Of a stretch of DNA of 64,000 nucleotides, positions 24,370 through 37,806 are shown piece after piece (the first letter of the stretch is position 1; every line of letters begins with the position of its first letter). A program made the position numbers and the translations under genes. The notes under the pieces were generated by a model. It was not told the DNA's origin. It saw only the letters and a program-made list of their open reading frames with translations, and did no database searches. Source of the stretch: Paragonimus westermani (taxonomy: Eukaryota > Platyhelminthes > Trematoda > Plagiorchiida > Troglotrematidae); assembly GCA_008508345.1 (NCBI GenBank), contig QNGE01001721.1, positions 41,999 to 105,998 of the forward strand. The letters run 5' to 3'.

Positions 24370-24528
24370 AAGATATCCGCACCAAATTTAGTACGAATGA
24401 AGTTGAACAGTTTGGGCGTCGTGTTTAACATCTTATTGTTAAACAGACAGAATAACAACGTTACGGGCAAGTTGTAATACTCTACGTTTCAACCACCTCG
24501 GGTGGCCTTCCTCAGGAGTGTTGTATTT
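24370..24528 (-). repeat. Single copy of the short hammerhead-like repeat family
   Basis: It matches the left part of the insertion at 47232-47393 almost base for base: both share ATATCCGCACCAAATTTAGT, then a TTGAACAG block, CTCTACGTTTCAA, and CACCTCGGGTGGCCTTCC. On the minus strand it contains CTGAGGA (24515-24509), a short hairpin-capable CCACCCGAGGTGG stretch, then GAAAC (24490-24486), the layout of a hammerhead ribozyme core with one change from CTGATGA. It is a lone copy here, without the inverted partner. Confidence 0.6.
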
Positions 24529-27500
24529 GAAATCACGTTGACAGACTCTGTCAATCCCAAAAATGGAGAACCAGTATTTAGAGGCCTTTTGATAATTGCC
24601 CAAAAACAGATCACTAGTGTTTGAGTAATCATTCGGAAGTGTGTTCACTTCCTGAAGGAAAGGATTCAGATGAAAATCGTGAATAGCGGAATGGAACGGA
24701 ACTATTTTCCACCAAAAGTTAATATAATTTCCCTTAGGGCTTAATTAGTAATGAACAACTTGTGATACTAACAAATTGGTATTAGAAATACGGGGAATTT
24801 GTACCCTACAAAGAATGAGCGTAGTCAGATCTTGTCAATCTCATAGCTCAATCATAAAATTGGTTATACCAACATGAGACAACGTCCACCTGGATGCTGA
24901 TGATCTGTATCGGACGATCTTGCATGGACAAGAGAAATATCAGTATTTTTGTTCAAGAATGTGTGAAAAGCTAACGTACATACAATAAAGAGGTGCAGGA
25001 TATTAGTTGATTTTGTCCTGTAGGATTAAGTATCAAATGCTAATCTTTCGATAGCTCGTGTGACTAGCTATTAAAAGGCTAAGACCACATCAAAATCAGA
25101 ACAGTGGGTTAGGGGGTATGTGTAATCATTTAGGTACCTGAATAAAAAGTTATTCTACTCCTTAGCTAACATCGCGTCGACTAGACCCGACAAATGCACA
25201 CATCTCCACTCCCTGTATCTGTCTCGTGATATCCTTCAAGCCCTCGTTGGTCTTTGTCTACATAAACCAGAGTACTGTTATGATTCAGTTAGCCACAACT
25301 TCATTATCCTACATTTAGCTTGCACACTTTTCCATAATTGTAAAAACCTCAGAAATATTCACCACCCCAACCTGACTGGCTAAGTCAATACGCACCCGCC
25401 AACTTTGATCAGCTTTAGTGTACACTTTCCTCCCTATCAGCTTTATGCTATATGTTCGGTCCGGGTTCCACGTTGTCATCTAGCCCAATGTGCAACGGCA
25501 GCCAGCCCATCTAAAAATAGTCCGTCAACTGCCACTGACAGTCTGTACGCGCGTAGCAGAGGTCTTCCAGACAGATCGGTATGCACGTGTTTCTCACATG
25601 ATCCATTCACGTAACCTTGACTGTCTGGTTTTCGGTTGAATGACAGGATCTACTTGACAGTGCAAGAAATCAGAACTGCTAGCCTTCTGACCAGATTTTG
25701 AAGTGGTTTCAATGGTTGTGTGGCTTCGTGAGTCCTTCTAGGATGTTTTGCTGAATAATTAACCTCGCCCAACTAACTGAACGAAGTTCGTGTTTCTATC
25801 GGATGTGCATTCTCAAACGGCAAAGTCCGGCTATCCACATTATGCCAGCTCGTATGACAGTACACGTGTTTACTAAGCCTTGTCTGCAGCTGATGCTTAG
25901 TTCTGCTGATGCAGTAAACTGCCCCCACATTGATGATGATGCTGTCTACACTCTGACATTCTCACCCGTGAGTGTCAGTTGTGAAGACGATGGGGGTTTT
26001 CGGGGCCACCTATACATAATGCAGGAAACGACGGGCGCCAAAGCCAGATGACGATAAAAAGTCTTCCGCGGCCACCAGCGCCGGGTCCACAAGGGGTCAG
26101 GGTTAGTTATCGCACCGCACCTATGGCTTGCTTACCATCAACGAGATACTAGTGTGCGTCAACATCAGTACGACGAACAGTCCGTGTCTCCTTCCTTATA
26201 CCCAAGCGGCTTCTACCAGAAAACACGGACTCATCCTGTGCACTGAATAGCGGATTGGCATTTCATCGTAATTCGTTTTGCGGTTTGACTTGAATGATAA
26301 AATCGTTCACATTAAGCGCTCGTACCGGTAAAACGAAATAAACCATGAAGTCCGGCTTTCCTTTTCAAATCGATTTTCATCCTAGTCGAATAGCTTCCTA
26401 GGGACATCGGAACAGGAATCATAAATGTCCGATACGTTCACGGTAATTCGAGAAAGTAAACCAGTCAAAACTGACCACTTCGTAGTTCTAGTGACAAGTC
26501 GTTTGGTGAAATGAAGAGAGGGAGGCAGTTATTGTTGATTAGCCTGCTCGGACTTGGTGTCAAAATGGCACAGCTCTCTTTCACACCCAGTTGCGTTTTA
26601 CATGTGCGGTAGCTGGATATCCAAACCACCTGAATTGATGAAGCAATTGGTTAATGCCATCAATGGTAACATGCCGGCATCGATCGGCTGCATGAATTCT
26701 GGTGAATAGCGCCGGTACACTCAGTCGAGATTCCATCCAATTCGTAGCAATTTCCTCGAGTTAGACATACTGATCTCTGAAGATGGTGATCAATTGCAGT
26801 ATGAGAAGTGGATTGGTGAGTCGCGTTTTTGCCACAAGAAATTAGACGGAAGAGCATGGGTGAGTAGACCCAAAAGTGAGCGGACTCATAGATATTCCAA
26901 AAAATTAAAACGTGCGCACTTAGCCTGTCTATGATATGGTACCTGTTCAAGTTGGAGAAAGGTTCCATTTCTATGAATCATTCCGTCTGTAGCTTTTTAT
27001 CTACAGAGAATTACTGCAAGAATAATCACTATTAATGCTGTCCGTTTCGAGATGGTAGTGCTCAGATTGACTGATGAAGTTCTGTACACTAGTACAAGTC
27101 GTCATGAAGTGAAGGATGCCGTTTTTGGGATGGGTCCTCATTGAGTGCGTTGTGGATTTCTTGGCCAGTCGTGTACGGTATTCAGGGTGTGGTGAGAAGT
27201 CAGGCGGATTTGTGACGGACATGGAGGCTGAGTGACAGTGGAATAAATGCTACTCAGCATGGGTCACGTGGGCTATTAGGCGAGTGTACATATGTTGACG
27301 TATATTCAGTTGATGGTACGAGGCTTTGCCTTGATCGCGTAGGGCCCGGGCCGACGCGAAGGTGTTAACAAACATGAGTATCCATGATTGCATAGGCGAT
27401 CCAAGTGAATTGAACGCTGGTAACTACCCAATTCAGTTTTTTCCGAAAGCGGATTTTGAGCATCTCAATGAGCTCAATTTTAGCATGCAAGTGGATGAGG

Positions 27501-29179
27501 AAACACCTTTCGAATACATGCCAGCTTAGTGGAACTAACGGACGTCAAACTCGAGGCCAATTTTCTCCTACCCTTATCCAAACTATGGGCTGTCCACCGT
27601 GCTCTTCTATCGAGCCACAAAAGAAGTATGCAAACAAATCAGGAGTTGGCACTCATTGAGTAGGGCTGTGTAATACAGACCCGCACCCCCTCTCTGAGGC
27701 GAATTCCGTCCCCTCAAGTGCATTCGATTTCCACTTCTCACCACTCTGTCTAACTCAGCATCGTATGACGTATGCTCACGACCGCTGATGATCACACTAA
27801 GCGTCCAATGTCTAGGGCTCTCACGGGTGCAGTTGACCGGCGCCAGGTTGATGGCTTTTCGGTTTCCGAGCTCTGCGGTCGGTACAGTATTTTAGTGGTT
27901 TGTCTCGTAGATTGCGTTGAACATCTGATTCGTCCAGTGTATCGGAGCGTAACAGTTCAGACGGTCCCGGCAACTTGGTTTGTGTCCTTTCTCTAAATAT
28001 TCACTACGTCGTACCGTAGCCGATGGTCTCCAATGGTATGTTTCTTCTGTCTGGAAGCATTGGGTCCAGGATTTTTTCCTGACCTCCGAGCACCTTGAAA
28101 GCGTTTTATCGGCAGCTTTAACAAAAGCTTCGGTCTTCTAATTTGACTGGTTATGGTCTGGTCTGTTTATTCGACGTCCGAATTCCGTTTGTTTTGCAAA
28201 CGCCTTGAATTTCACACATTTAAACTGAACATCACAGAAGAGAAATACCTCAGAGCACATTGAGCACTCAGCTGGTGGACGACTACATTTACGATGGTAC
28301 TGCTTGGCCAATTGTGTAGAAAAAATCCATGAATTAGTGTACAGTATCCGGGTCCTGTTTGTCACCGTGTATAAATATGTTTTGGTTGCGACTAGTCACC
28401 AGGGTCTTTCCGGAGGTTCTGTCATTAGTATCCATTCCTTGACTTTTTTCTGCCGTGTTTTTTGACAAGTCCTTACTTCTTCGTATAACCTTGCATACGC
28501 TCGACATATCTAGTCAGCAGTGAAGCTTCCTTGCTCTCTGAACTATTCACTCTTCTCTGAAAAGTACTCTCTCCTGTTGAAGAACATGGTAACCAGCTTC
28601 GAAAAAATACCGCCGGTTTTATGAACATAACATTTTTGGCAGATGGCCAACCATCTTTATCGCAGAAATTAGCTTACCGTACCGTTTTCCGTTGCGTCTT
28701 ACTGTTCCGTCCATCCTGTGATCTATTTTAGAGACGGTCAAACTTAGAATCATCGTCATATCCGATTTACAGGCTGGAGAAACAGCACCAGCAATGGGTA
28801 TTTGATATCGGAGCTGTTGGAATGGCTGAGGATCACAATAGTGTGGTCTAATCACCATCCTTTGTAGATATTGAGCAGCATCACTCATTGGCTTTTTTTT
28901 TACCGGCGTTGTCAGAGGTTTGTGTGTCAGTCTTTTTTCCTAATGTTTACCTTTGTTTGTTCTGTATGTCTGTCGAAACGTTCCAAAATAAAAACTCCTA
29001 ACACTTCCCTTTCGATTTTCGATAGACTTCCGTATCAGCAATTCATTGGTCTCTATTGTTATAGTAGCGCTGCATCATGCACGGACCGACTGTTACAGCA
29101 CTTAATTACCAGATAAAACATTCCAAGTTCGAAGCGATAGAAATTAACGTTTTTATTTCGACAAATGCTGATTGCTGAT
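24529..29179. other. Long unrecognised stretch
   Basis: No family motif was found. Reading frames of modest interest are 25803-26051 (+), which contains DDDAVYTLTF; 27536-27661 (+), 41 codons with a protein-like composition; and 28619-28888 (-). None can be assigned. Confidence 0.35.
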
Positions 29180-29460
29180 CTTTACCCCGTATCCACAACT
29201 CTTGTGAGTGTAAGTTGCCCGATTGGATGCATAACGTCAGGCAACTTTGGGAGCAGTCCACACAGGTGGTAGATCCTGCTATTCAGACATCAAACTGTTT
29301 TTGCATCTTCAGAGGACGTCGTATTCTGGATCGCTTTCACTTGATCCGGATCGGCCTTGAGTCTTTCAAATGTGAATAGGTGGCAACCGAACGTCACTTC
29401 TGCTGGACATACCGCTGTAGAAATGTTCAGAAATTCTGATCATACTCCGTACTCATTCTT
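29180..29460 (-). pseudogene. Ty3/gypsy RT to RNase H junction fragment, decayed
   Basis: The minus strand reads a short DVLMHG segment near 29445, like the DD-x-L-V-x-G that follows the catalytic aspartates of Ty3 RT. It then reads EVTFGCHLF...LKADPDQVKAIQ (usually V-x-FLGH...ADP-KV-AI), and after a stop RIYHLCGLLPKL...PIGQLT, equivalent to the FLGL-NYYR-FI...PLT block leading into RNase H. The spacing agrees with the family. Stops and substitutions show it is dead. Upstream sequence to about 29700 may belong to the same copy but is not readable. Confidence 0.65.
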
Positions 29461-32400
29461 CCATGCATCAGCACATCGCCTGTGCCGAAGGTTGATCATT
29501 TGAGTTGGTTAAGCGCCTGATTTAGATGTTCCCGAAGAATTTCCCTCGGCACTTCCAGTTCGAAGGGTGCACATAGCCACCAAAAATGTCCAAAATGTCA
29601 GAAGTAGTTAGAAAGCCAGATTCTTCATTCAACATTGACTGCTGAGACTCAGATGATAATTGGAAGACAGGCTTAATTCATTTCAGGCAAAAGGTTGTCT
29701 AAAGTGAGCAATTTGTATTGTTCCCTGCAGAACACAACGGTCAGTAACCGGGAGTCAACAGGTAATCGAATGTAACGTAACTTCTTCAACGCTATTCCTA
29801 CCTGAATTACTTAATCAGCAGGTCTGTCTACTGGAATTACCACTGACGGCCCGAGTAGAAAGTTCAACTGAGCTTGACATCCACCCTGGATGGTCAACGA
29901 AGCTTTCTATGCAGGTGACACGACCGGTACGACATTTCTGAGTACAGAGAGATTAACAGTACTCGGCGTGTAGTCCAAAACGAAATCAAACACTGGGGGA
30001 GCAGTGATCGAACAAGTGAGATGCACGGGAAAAACTGTCATCATGGAAAGTAACAACAACCACCGATTGTGTCATTCAAATCAAAGACTGGTGTCGAACC
30101 TCTTTCTACAATCATGTAAGATCTATTTTTCCGATTACCGATCGACACACATGGGCTCTCCAAGATCTAAGTCTCTGTTTCACTCTACATTCGCAACTGT
30201 GTCAGAAGGCTGCAGTCTCTGAAGACAACTTACTGGTATGATATTAACAGATACACCGTGAACTAATTGGCCTCGTCGTAGTTTGTCTTGGATAAAAAGC
30301 TCAATATGAATACTTTCACAATTCACATTTGCAGGACTTCTAATTATGGTCTAGTTGTTTTGGTGTAGGGTGAATTGCATTTTTTGGTAAAAATGGATTG
30401 TATTTCGATAATTCATGCAGGTTTTTCCAACCGTCAGACATCTCTGCCACGCACGTTGTGAATAGGTAGAAAATAACGAATTAGTTCATTGGAACGCGAT
30501 AGGAGTATTAACTGTTTAGCAAGATTGTAGAGTCCTAGGAAACTAAATCCAGGATACTGTTTGACTAGTGTCGTGGTGCACATACGTAGATGAATCGACC
30601 GACTAAGTGACGGATTTATTTGTAGACCGAATATAGAACGACAGCCTTGTGGCTCTGGTAAACCCATCCTTGACATGAAGTAACCACTAAATATTGTTGT
30701 CTAAACTCAACTCTAAATAATAAACAAAACTTGGAGAGGTAACAGTTCGTTACCCACAAGAAGAAAAAACTCAATATAAAGGTCCAATATAAGTAGTCTT
30801 CTATAGACCACAACAATATATCGATACCTATCAAATGCCATGTGAGCGCAGATTATTTTGCATACTACAATGATAACAAACACAGACTACTGAAATGTTT
30901 GTGTTCGCATGAAACGGAAACAAACACAGGAAAACAAGTGGGTAGTGCACCTGGTGGGCAAAGCGTGCATACGTGACAAAAAAAGACGACAAATGATGTG
31001 AAACAGAGGTTCAGAATAAAGACACAGAAAGCAGGCTTTCTGATTTTGGTAAAAACGTCCTATCATCGCTCACAATAAGCGCAAGAGATTCAGCACAGAC
31101 CCGGAAGTTAGAATCTATTGGTTACTGGAGGACAACAATCACTGGAGTTCCCAACGTTGATTAACTTTTGTGACTGAAAGCAACCCATAAATACAGCTAC
31201 ACGTGCTATGGGGCAAACTGGATAAGGTGACCGTTCGGATGATTTTCCCAATGGGGTGGCAGTGAAGACACACGGAAGTATTTCACACCATCGATACATT
31301 CAAGCAAAGTCATCAGGACTTGAAACGGGTGCTGCGCAGGGTGAGGTCAATCGCATACCGGAGCCACTGCTGAGTAATGATAGGATATGACCACTGAACT
31401 GCATACACTGGTAATAAATAGCAATATCACACAGAAAATCAGTAACCGGATGGTAAACTTGCCTGGATTTCGGAGTTGCCCTATCAAAATGTCACCGTAT
31501 CAACACCGCCATGTGTAGCACAGTACACAAACATTTCCAGACTTTCCATCAAGCGGTGAGAGAATGGACTAAATAAGACTAGTGAGAACAGTAACGGCTA
31601 ATCCTGAGCAGCTAAAAGCAATTGACACACATTCGATACACCACTGACTTGAAATTTAAAAACAAACTTTAATAGGATAGATTTGCATAGAATCGATCGA
31701 AAAGTTACACTTCACATTACAGTATGCATACTCTAGTGGACACACCGACTAGAGTTAGCAACCGCAAACGGAAAAATAACACCATCGCTCCCACCCTTGT
31801 GCGAGTGATATAGAAGCCTCAATCTTAGTCACGGGTGAACCGCTCCCCCATACTGTTCTACAGACGTCCATACAATAGAAGTGAAACCAAATGAAATGAG
31901 CAGAACTAAGTTCAGAGTGAAAACGCATAAGCCAGTCAGGTGCTTGTTTCGACATCATTGTGACAGTCCTTGCATCCACTTGATGCATTATTTCATTTTC
32001 ATTTGACTCATATAATTCTGGAAAGTAAAAACCCAGCAATTTCCTACAATTTTCTCAGGTACGCTTCAGAAACCGCCTCCTCAAGATACAACCACTGTCA
32101 TACGTAGCAAATGATCGTTAATGAAATCAGACCAGGTTGGGCAGGAATGACGGAATCAGATACACAACACCTATGCCGAACTGTAATACGAAATAGTTAT
32201 GCGTCCCGAGGAAGAAGAATGAAGAACACACACCGTACAAACTATACACTGTGATTATTGTGATACAAACGATGTAGCCAATTAAAACGAAATGCATACG
32301 AAAGGTAAACTCAAAGATAACATTCGGATCGTTAAAAAGAAATCAAGGTGAGCTAAATACAAAGTTATTCATCTCTGAAGCGGTGCACTAACGCTTAAGA

Positions 32401-32592
32401 GAGGCTAGAAATAAGGTGAGTGTCAATTGCTATTAAAAGGATTCCGGCACACTGGAAGCCAGAAAGACGTGTTACTGGTCGATAATACATGGGAAGCCAT
32501 ATGCAATGAGATTCGAGCCATATACATCAGAGGAGAAGCAGAAACTCCTCCGAATCAGGAAGCATCAACAAAGAGCCGTATCAAAGCCGGGG
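29461..32592. other. Unrecognised stretch downstream of MMACHC
   Basis: No coding or repeat feature is supported. An ATTAAA at 31673-31668 on the minus strand is a possible polyadenylation signal for MMACHC, about 0.9 kb past its stop, but this is a guess. Confidence 0.3.
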
Positions 32593-32914
32593 TTAAAAAG
32601 TGCGAACTCCAGATTGGACCAATACGGACGGACATGAATTAAGATTGGAGCAGCACATCCAACTTTCAAGCAGCGCTGCTCGCTTGGCAGGTGGGGTATT
32701 GAAAAACAACTGGGCTGCAGCGGTGTACAATTGATGGGAGTCTTTTGGTAGACCGAAGTTCCGCCATCGGTTCTCGCGCCAGTGATCACGAAATTCGATC
32801 AGCAATTTGTCCAGGAGTTCAGGCGCGAACGGAGGGGAGCCAGGTGGTAGAGAAGATACGGGAACTGGTCGTGGTAATTTCGGACAACGTAGGTTTGGGA
32901 ACACGACAATTCCA
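32593..32914 (-). CDS. MMACHC: MMACHC (cblC) exon 2, C-terminal part
   Basis: This exon encodes residues 211-316 of the cobalamin-processing enzyme described under exon 1. The acceptor reads TTTTCCCTTCGGACTGTAG on the minus strand, with the exon beginning at 32914. Its first base completes the arginine codon begun in exon 1, and the next residues GIVVFP continue the conserved core strand (human RGVVLLP, as I recall it). The region LLDKLLIEFRDHWRENRWRN corresponds to the family's LLEGFNFHWRDWTYRD stretch. FFNTPPAKRAALLE matches the family's closing motif FSTPPAQRLALLG. The stop codon is TAA at 32595-32593. The last 24 residues, after ALLE, are not conserved; human MMACHC also has a variable Pro/Ser-rich tail there. 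No stops or shifts interrupt it. Confidence 0.9.
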
Positions 32915-34312
32915 CTACAGTCCGAAGGGAAAATAAATGTGCATATGAAATAATGGCTGAGCATAAATACAATTACTGTTCTTTCACGGCTAAAACAAGT
33001 CAGACAAGGACGACAGGAAACGGATAGAAGCCAATCTGGAGCAAGAGTATGGAGATAGGTATGCCTGCAGTTTCACAGTCCAATAAACTTGCTAACAATG
33101 CACTAAATTCGAACAGTAATTAGCCAAACGAACTATGATTTGGACAAGCCGCTGAGTTGCGTCATGCTTCAATTAGTGTGCGTTCAGACTGCAAAAGATC
33201 GATGATTAACACATCGGTTCCTCAACGTTGAAGGATGGATGGTTCATCTAACAAGTGGCTCGCTCGAATTCTGGCACAATCGCGTCGCTAACCTGGAAGT
33301 CAGTTTCGTATAAGGGGAATGAGATGGACCGAGTATTTGTGATGGGATTCCGCTCACAAAAAAAACTAATTCAATCCGAGTCATCACTGGCAAAGGGAAA
33401 TGGGAGATAACTAGTGCACTGAACTCAGATAGGTGGAACGCGCGACGGATGATCTGTTGCACGGGCACCGCACCGGTATTAACACGAGCGGCCGCTATCG
33501 AACTGCCAGTTGATCCATCAGACGTGTTTTGAACTCCAACAACTATAAAATCTACCAAAAACTCAGGGGCGTTGTGTGGCGACCGTGTGTACTCGAAGTA
33601 GCCGAACGCGGGTTTCCGTTACTTGCAGAGTAGGGATTTTCTCACACTCACAAACTACTTTAGGTGCGCACCCTTGAGTCTGAATTTATGTTCGATTAGA
33701 AATCCAGATGTAGTTACTGTGACAGTGTCAATTTTTCCAACAATAATGCATCAGATCATCTTAAGTGATTGACCATAAGACCTGACAGAGCGCACGGTGT
33801 TTCACATCCAGCTCTTATATCCGGTGTAGCCGCCAAGATGCAACAAATCAGACATCTGGCGTGAACACGTGACGCGGTATCCACACTGACTCCGGAAGTG
33901 AATGCGGTTCCGTGGCAAACCCCTCCAGCTAGGGCAACAGGACATGGGAAGCTACTGAGACAACTAACTGCACGAAAGCCACAAACTGTTGCCCATTCAA
34001 TGACAAAAGGTGCCAGGGTGGAACACTGGCCATCAAGCCAAATCAGCAGTCGTAAAAAACAGGGCTCACATACACAATCGCAGTATGGAGAAAGTTGAGA
34101 CGTGAATTCACGTGACCATTCATCGATTGAAGGCGTTAGCGTCAGCGCAACTGCAATACTCCCACTTGGGACACTACATGCGTTACTGTCCAATGGCCTC
34201 GAAACCTACACGAACGGGCTGATACCAGAAACATGGAGTTAACTATTACGCGACATTCTTATTGAGAAAACCCCGAAAAGTTTTTTTGCTGATTGCATCG
34301 CTTTCATTTTTT

Positions 34313-34513
34313 TCACAGCTTTCCCCAGAATGCAGTTTGCAGAGATTCTTGCAGCCTTGGATAACACTGAATAGCCATGTTTTGCGCAATTACAACTGCC
34401 TCATGAACACGCTTCAGAAGAACTAATTCGTCCTTTAACGCATTACTCACACAAAGTGTTTGGGGGTATATCACTGGAATTCCCGTAATGTTGCCTACCG
34501 AATAACGATGCAA
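34313..34513 (-). other. Exon-like open frame inside the MMACHC intron
   Basis: The minus-strand frame has a protein-like composition with an amphipathic stretch (LKDELVLLKRVHEAVVIAQN) and ends in FWGKL before a stop. There is no ATG; the possible exon would start after TTATTCGGTAG and could end at a GTGAAA. It cannot be a coding exon of MMACHC, because the two MMACHC exons join directly in frame across a conserved motif. On the plus strand the same place has a good acceptor sequence (CATTTTTTTCACAG at about 34305-34318). I do not recognise the protein. Confidence 0.25.
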
Positions 34514-35838
34514 ATATAACTGAGCATGTTAGTAATTAGCCAAGAATGCGTAGCATGGCAAATCACATCCCATCAAAACACTTTTATCCATTCTACTGGA
34601 TTAAAATGAACATAACAAGATATGTTGCCATATAGTAAGTGAGAAATGCTACAGAAGGGTTCCGTCAATAGGTGCACCGGCTTCAACGGATAGCAGGCAA
34701 GAGTAGATACTTATACAGGCGAACAGAACTTGTCATTTTCCGACGGCTAGACACTCAAGGTCACGCGGGCGGATCATGTGACCTGTGTGCAAATGTCGAC
34801 ATGCATCGTCACTTTGACGCAGGGAGTCAGGAACAAACGTACCCTTCGTTTGGTTCCCGGTAGGCCGAACTAGACTACCGAAGTAGCCAGCATGAACTAT
34901 TCTGGCAAATAAGGCGTGACAACCATAGCAACAATGTGGATGTAACACTTTTATCTGCGTTATGCTCACCATGAGAACGATAATTGGCGGAGATCGGTAG
35001 ATTCCGCTGGGCACCACGAGGTCCTGGGAACCAATATCCCAAGATCAGCTGGTAGTTAACATGGTCCCAGTCCCCATTTCCCCATGTGCTTTTGCTCAAA
35101 GGACGCTTATTTCCGCCGTGTAGTCTACCATGAGATGAGCAGGCTCTCCGAACTTAGCTGACCGAAAGCAAAAAGTTCAATTCACAGGAGACAAATGACT
35201 TGCCAGGTTTAAGCGCAAGGTTTCGATTAATGCGAATATTAGAAAGGTCAAACAAACTGTGTCGTAACTTCGATGTGTACATGTTGGTAATAACATGAAA
35301 ATATGCGTCCGGGATGTACTGCTTGCTTGAACGTGCATACCCAGTTTTTAGTTGGACACAAGGGGCAACTGGTGAGAAACACTACTATGAGTCAAATGCA
35401 TGTGGTGACCGTATCTCAAGTTTCAATCACTGCTCTTTTTCTCTAGATCATAAGGACCGTTCAGCATTAAATTCTTTGCAGTCAACGTTCAACAGCTTAA
35501 ATCTACAACTCTTCAACACAACTGTGGTTCCGTTTATTGTTGTTAACCTTTCCCAATTCAAACCAGCGATTTTCATAGAACATGCATCACACTTGCGACG
35601 GTACATCAATACCCGAAAATCATCGGCTGATTATATCACCAGGTGGATGGACTTCTCCATGCATTTTTAATGTACGCATTTTCTTCGTTCGGGAAGTGCG
35701 GGTTGAGGCTACACGCCTAAGTGAATCTCTATCACGGAGGCATTCAGCAAGCCGGTGTTTACTCATGCCACTCGCGGGATGGCACTACGGAGAGCGGTCA
35801 AAATTGCTCGTGCTAGACGAAGTTGGGTTGGAGTGTAA

Positions 35839-35857
35839 ACACACACACACACACACA
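35839..35857. repeat. (CA)n microsatellite
   Basis: Nineteen bases of uninterrupted alternating A and C, followed by an imperfect continuation AATAAACACACATC. Confidence 0.9.
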
Positions 35858-37536
35858 ATAAACACACATCAACGAAACGCCATTGCATTTTTGCGTGTTG
35901 AAACAGCTCCGTTCTTTACGCAGGCCACTGCACTGAAGCCCCCAGTCAACAGGACATTCCAAACTAGATTGTTCATCGCTGTAAATGACAATACGCAAAA
36001 GTTCACTTCAAGCAACGTGATATTTTGTTCACTTCATACGCTATTTTACAAGGTGATTCAGTCAGTAGGGGCAACAGCACTAGCTTCTGATGAGTTCGGT
36101 CTAGCACGTGGTTGGGTAGTTGTTATCTATGAGCTGAGAATTCACCGGAAGCCGATAAAGTATCCTGTTTATCACATTGTTTTGCCGCAATATATGACTG
36201 TGGACGCATCAATAATCTGCGCGCAAAAGACAATTCACATGACTAGTTTAGCTTAATTGTGACCTCTTGGCTTATCCTCTGAGTTCATTATGTTCAACTG
36301 TTGTGCCACGATCGGTTTTTATTAAAAGACCAACCAGACAAGGTTGAAATATAAACATCATGCACCACACATCTCTGTCCAAATGTAGTCAATGAAGAAT
36401 ACTCATTGCTTTACACCTTTACTAACTCAATTCGTAGTGGGGAGACCAAAAAACCATGTAAACGTTGCTCACGAACGAGATCAAGTTTCACAAGCCTTGT
36501 CTGTTAACGATAGTCGAGACATTTACAGCGCGAAATGAGTGGCCGCATAATTAATTCGTACGCTCTGTGAATTCTCAGTTAGATAGTTGCGCTACCTGAT
36601 TAAAATATGACTTATTTACACGCATGATAATTTCCCTTCATCCTCACTAAGTGTTATCAAAAAGCTTCGGCTGATAGAAATTTGTTGATTTAACAAGTCT
36701 CGTTGGCGTAATTGGGTCGCATAACAAGGGGATTAAACGGCTTGTGTTTGACGAATCTTACCCGCCCACCTGGACTACACAACTGGGGAACCACAAATAC
36801 TGTTGTGACTCGCATTCAGTTGTACAACCAGGATGACAGTTAAGGTTTTCAGTGTCATTCGCTGTTGTCACATGATCATGGCAACAATATATCTAGTGTG
36901 ATGACCACACTAATATTCGATGCATCTCTGTTGAATTTTCCAACGTTGACGCTAAGTCTTACACATGCATACTGATGTTCAGGGTCGGCTTTATGATAAT
37001 AACGTTGTGGTTACATTGCGGAAAGAAAGTTTGTTTAACCAATCAAGTTACAATAACCAGCCGGCCCTAGTCATGCGTATGAAAAATTAAGAACGTTGGT
37101 CAGGGTATCAATATAGTCAGCGTACTTGAAATACAACTTTTGTCTATAACAGTCTTTATCCTTTTAAAGAATCGTCTGGAACCGCGTAATGATGTGCATG
37201 GACCAGTGCAGTTTTATTTGGCCCACTTTAGTTCTTTAATTCATCATACACACATCACACACACTCTTATACCGCACTATCAAGTATGTGAAAATGTCCA
37301 CATGTAACCCCGACTCACCCGCTCATATCAAGCTGTTGAATTGACCAGGTTACTGCAATAAAAGCGAGTCGTACGGGTGATAATAGATATTGGTAAGTGT
37401 TTAGTAGTTATCCAAAGTATACGAACTTCAATCTTCGAGAGGTGTTTGGTATGAATCTAAAATCAACCGCTCTATCGCAACGCTATGGACTGTGGAAAAT
37501 TTATTCCTCAAACTCATAAAAATTCCCAGCGTAGTC

Positions 37537-37806
37537 ATGGAAAGTAATGTGTAGCGAACAAGCTCGTTTTCATTTATGCATCATCAGGCTAAATAAATCA
37601 CATTTATATCACACATTTCACAGGAGAATCGTCAGGGCAGTGAACAGGGGACGTGTGGTTAATGAACTGATTGACTTCATCAACAACACACGTCCCCCGT
37701 TTACTCCCTAACGATTCTCCTATGAAGTGTGTGATATAAATGTGCTGTATTTAGCCTGATGATGAATCAATGAAGACGAGCTTGTCCGCTACACATTATT
37801 TTCCAT
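37537..37806. repeat. Large imperfect palindrome with hammerhead-like motif on both arms
   Basis: The left arm (about 37537-37658) and right arm (about 37686-37806) are reverse complements with roughly 85-90 percent identity by eye, separated by about 27 bases. Outer ends pair (ATGGAAAGTAATGTGTAGCG with its counterpart). Each arm read outward from the centre contains CCTGATGATG followed 9-10 bases later by GAAAACGAGC or GAAGACGAGC: CTGATGA at 37762 side (37756-37762, +) and at 37587-37581 (-). CTGATGA...GAAA is the conserved core of hammerhead ribozymes. No protein is encoded. PLE-type retroelements are known to carry hammerheads and to leave inverted partial copies, so a non-autonomous PLE relative is a reasonable inference. 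Confidence 0.75.

Noticed and set aside
32427..32642. 71-codon plus-strand frame opposite MMACHC exon 2
   Set aside because: It overlaps the 3' end of the real exon on the other strand and has no motif of its own.
33244..33558. 104-codon minus-strand frame with possible splice sites in the MMACHC intron
   Set aside because: The two MMACHC exons already join in phase across a conserved motif, and this frame has no family signature.
33756..34193. 145-codon Cys/Ala-rich minus-strand frame in the MMACHC intron
   Set aside because: No recognisable motif, and it cannot be spliced into MMACHC without breaking the conserved exon junction.
35582..36256. Long open frame of 224 codons on the plus strand
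   Set aside because: It runs through the (CA)n microsatellite, shows no domain, and has no related frame nearby. Length alone is not enough in a 64-kb eukaryotic window.
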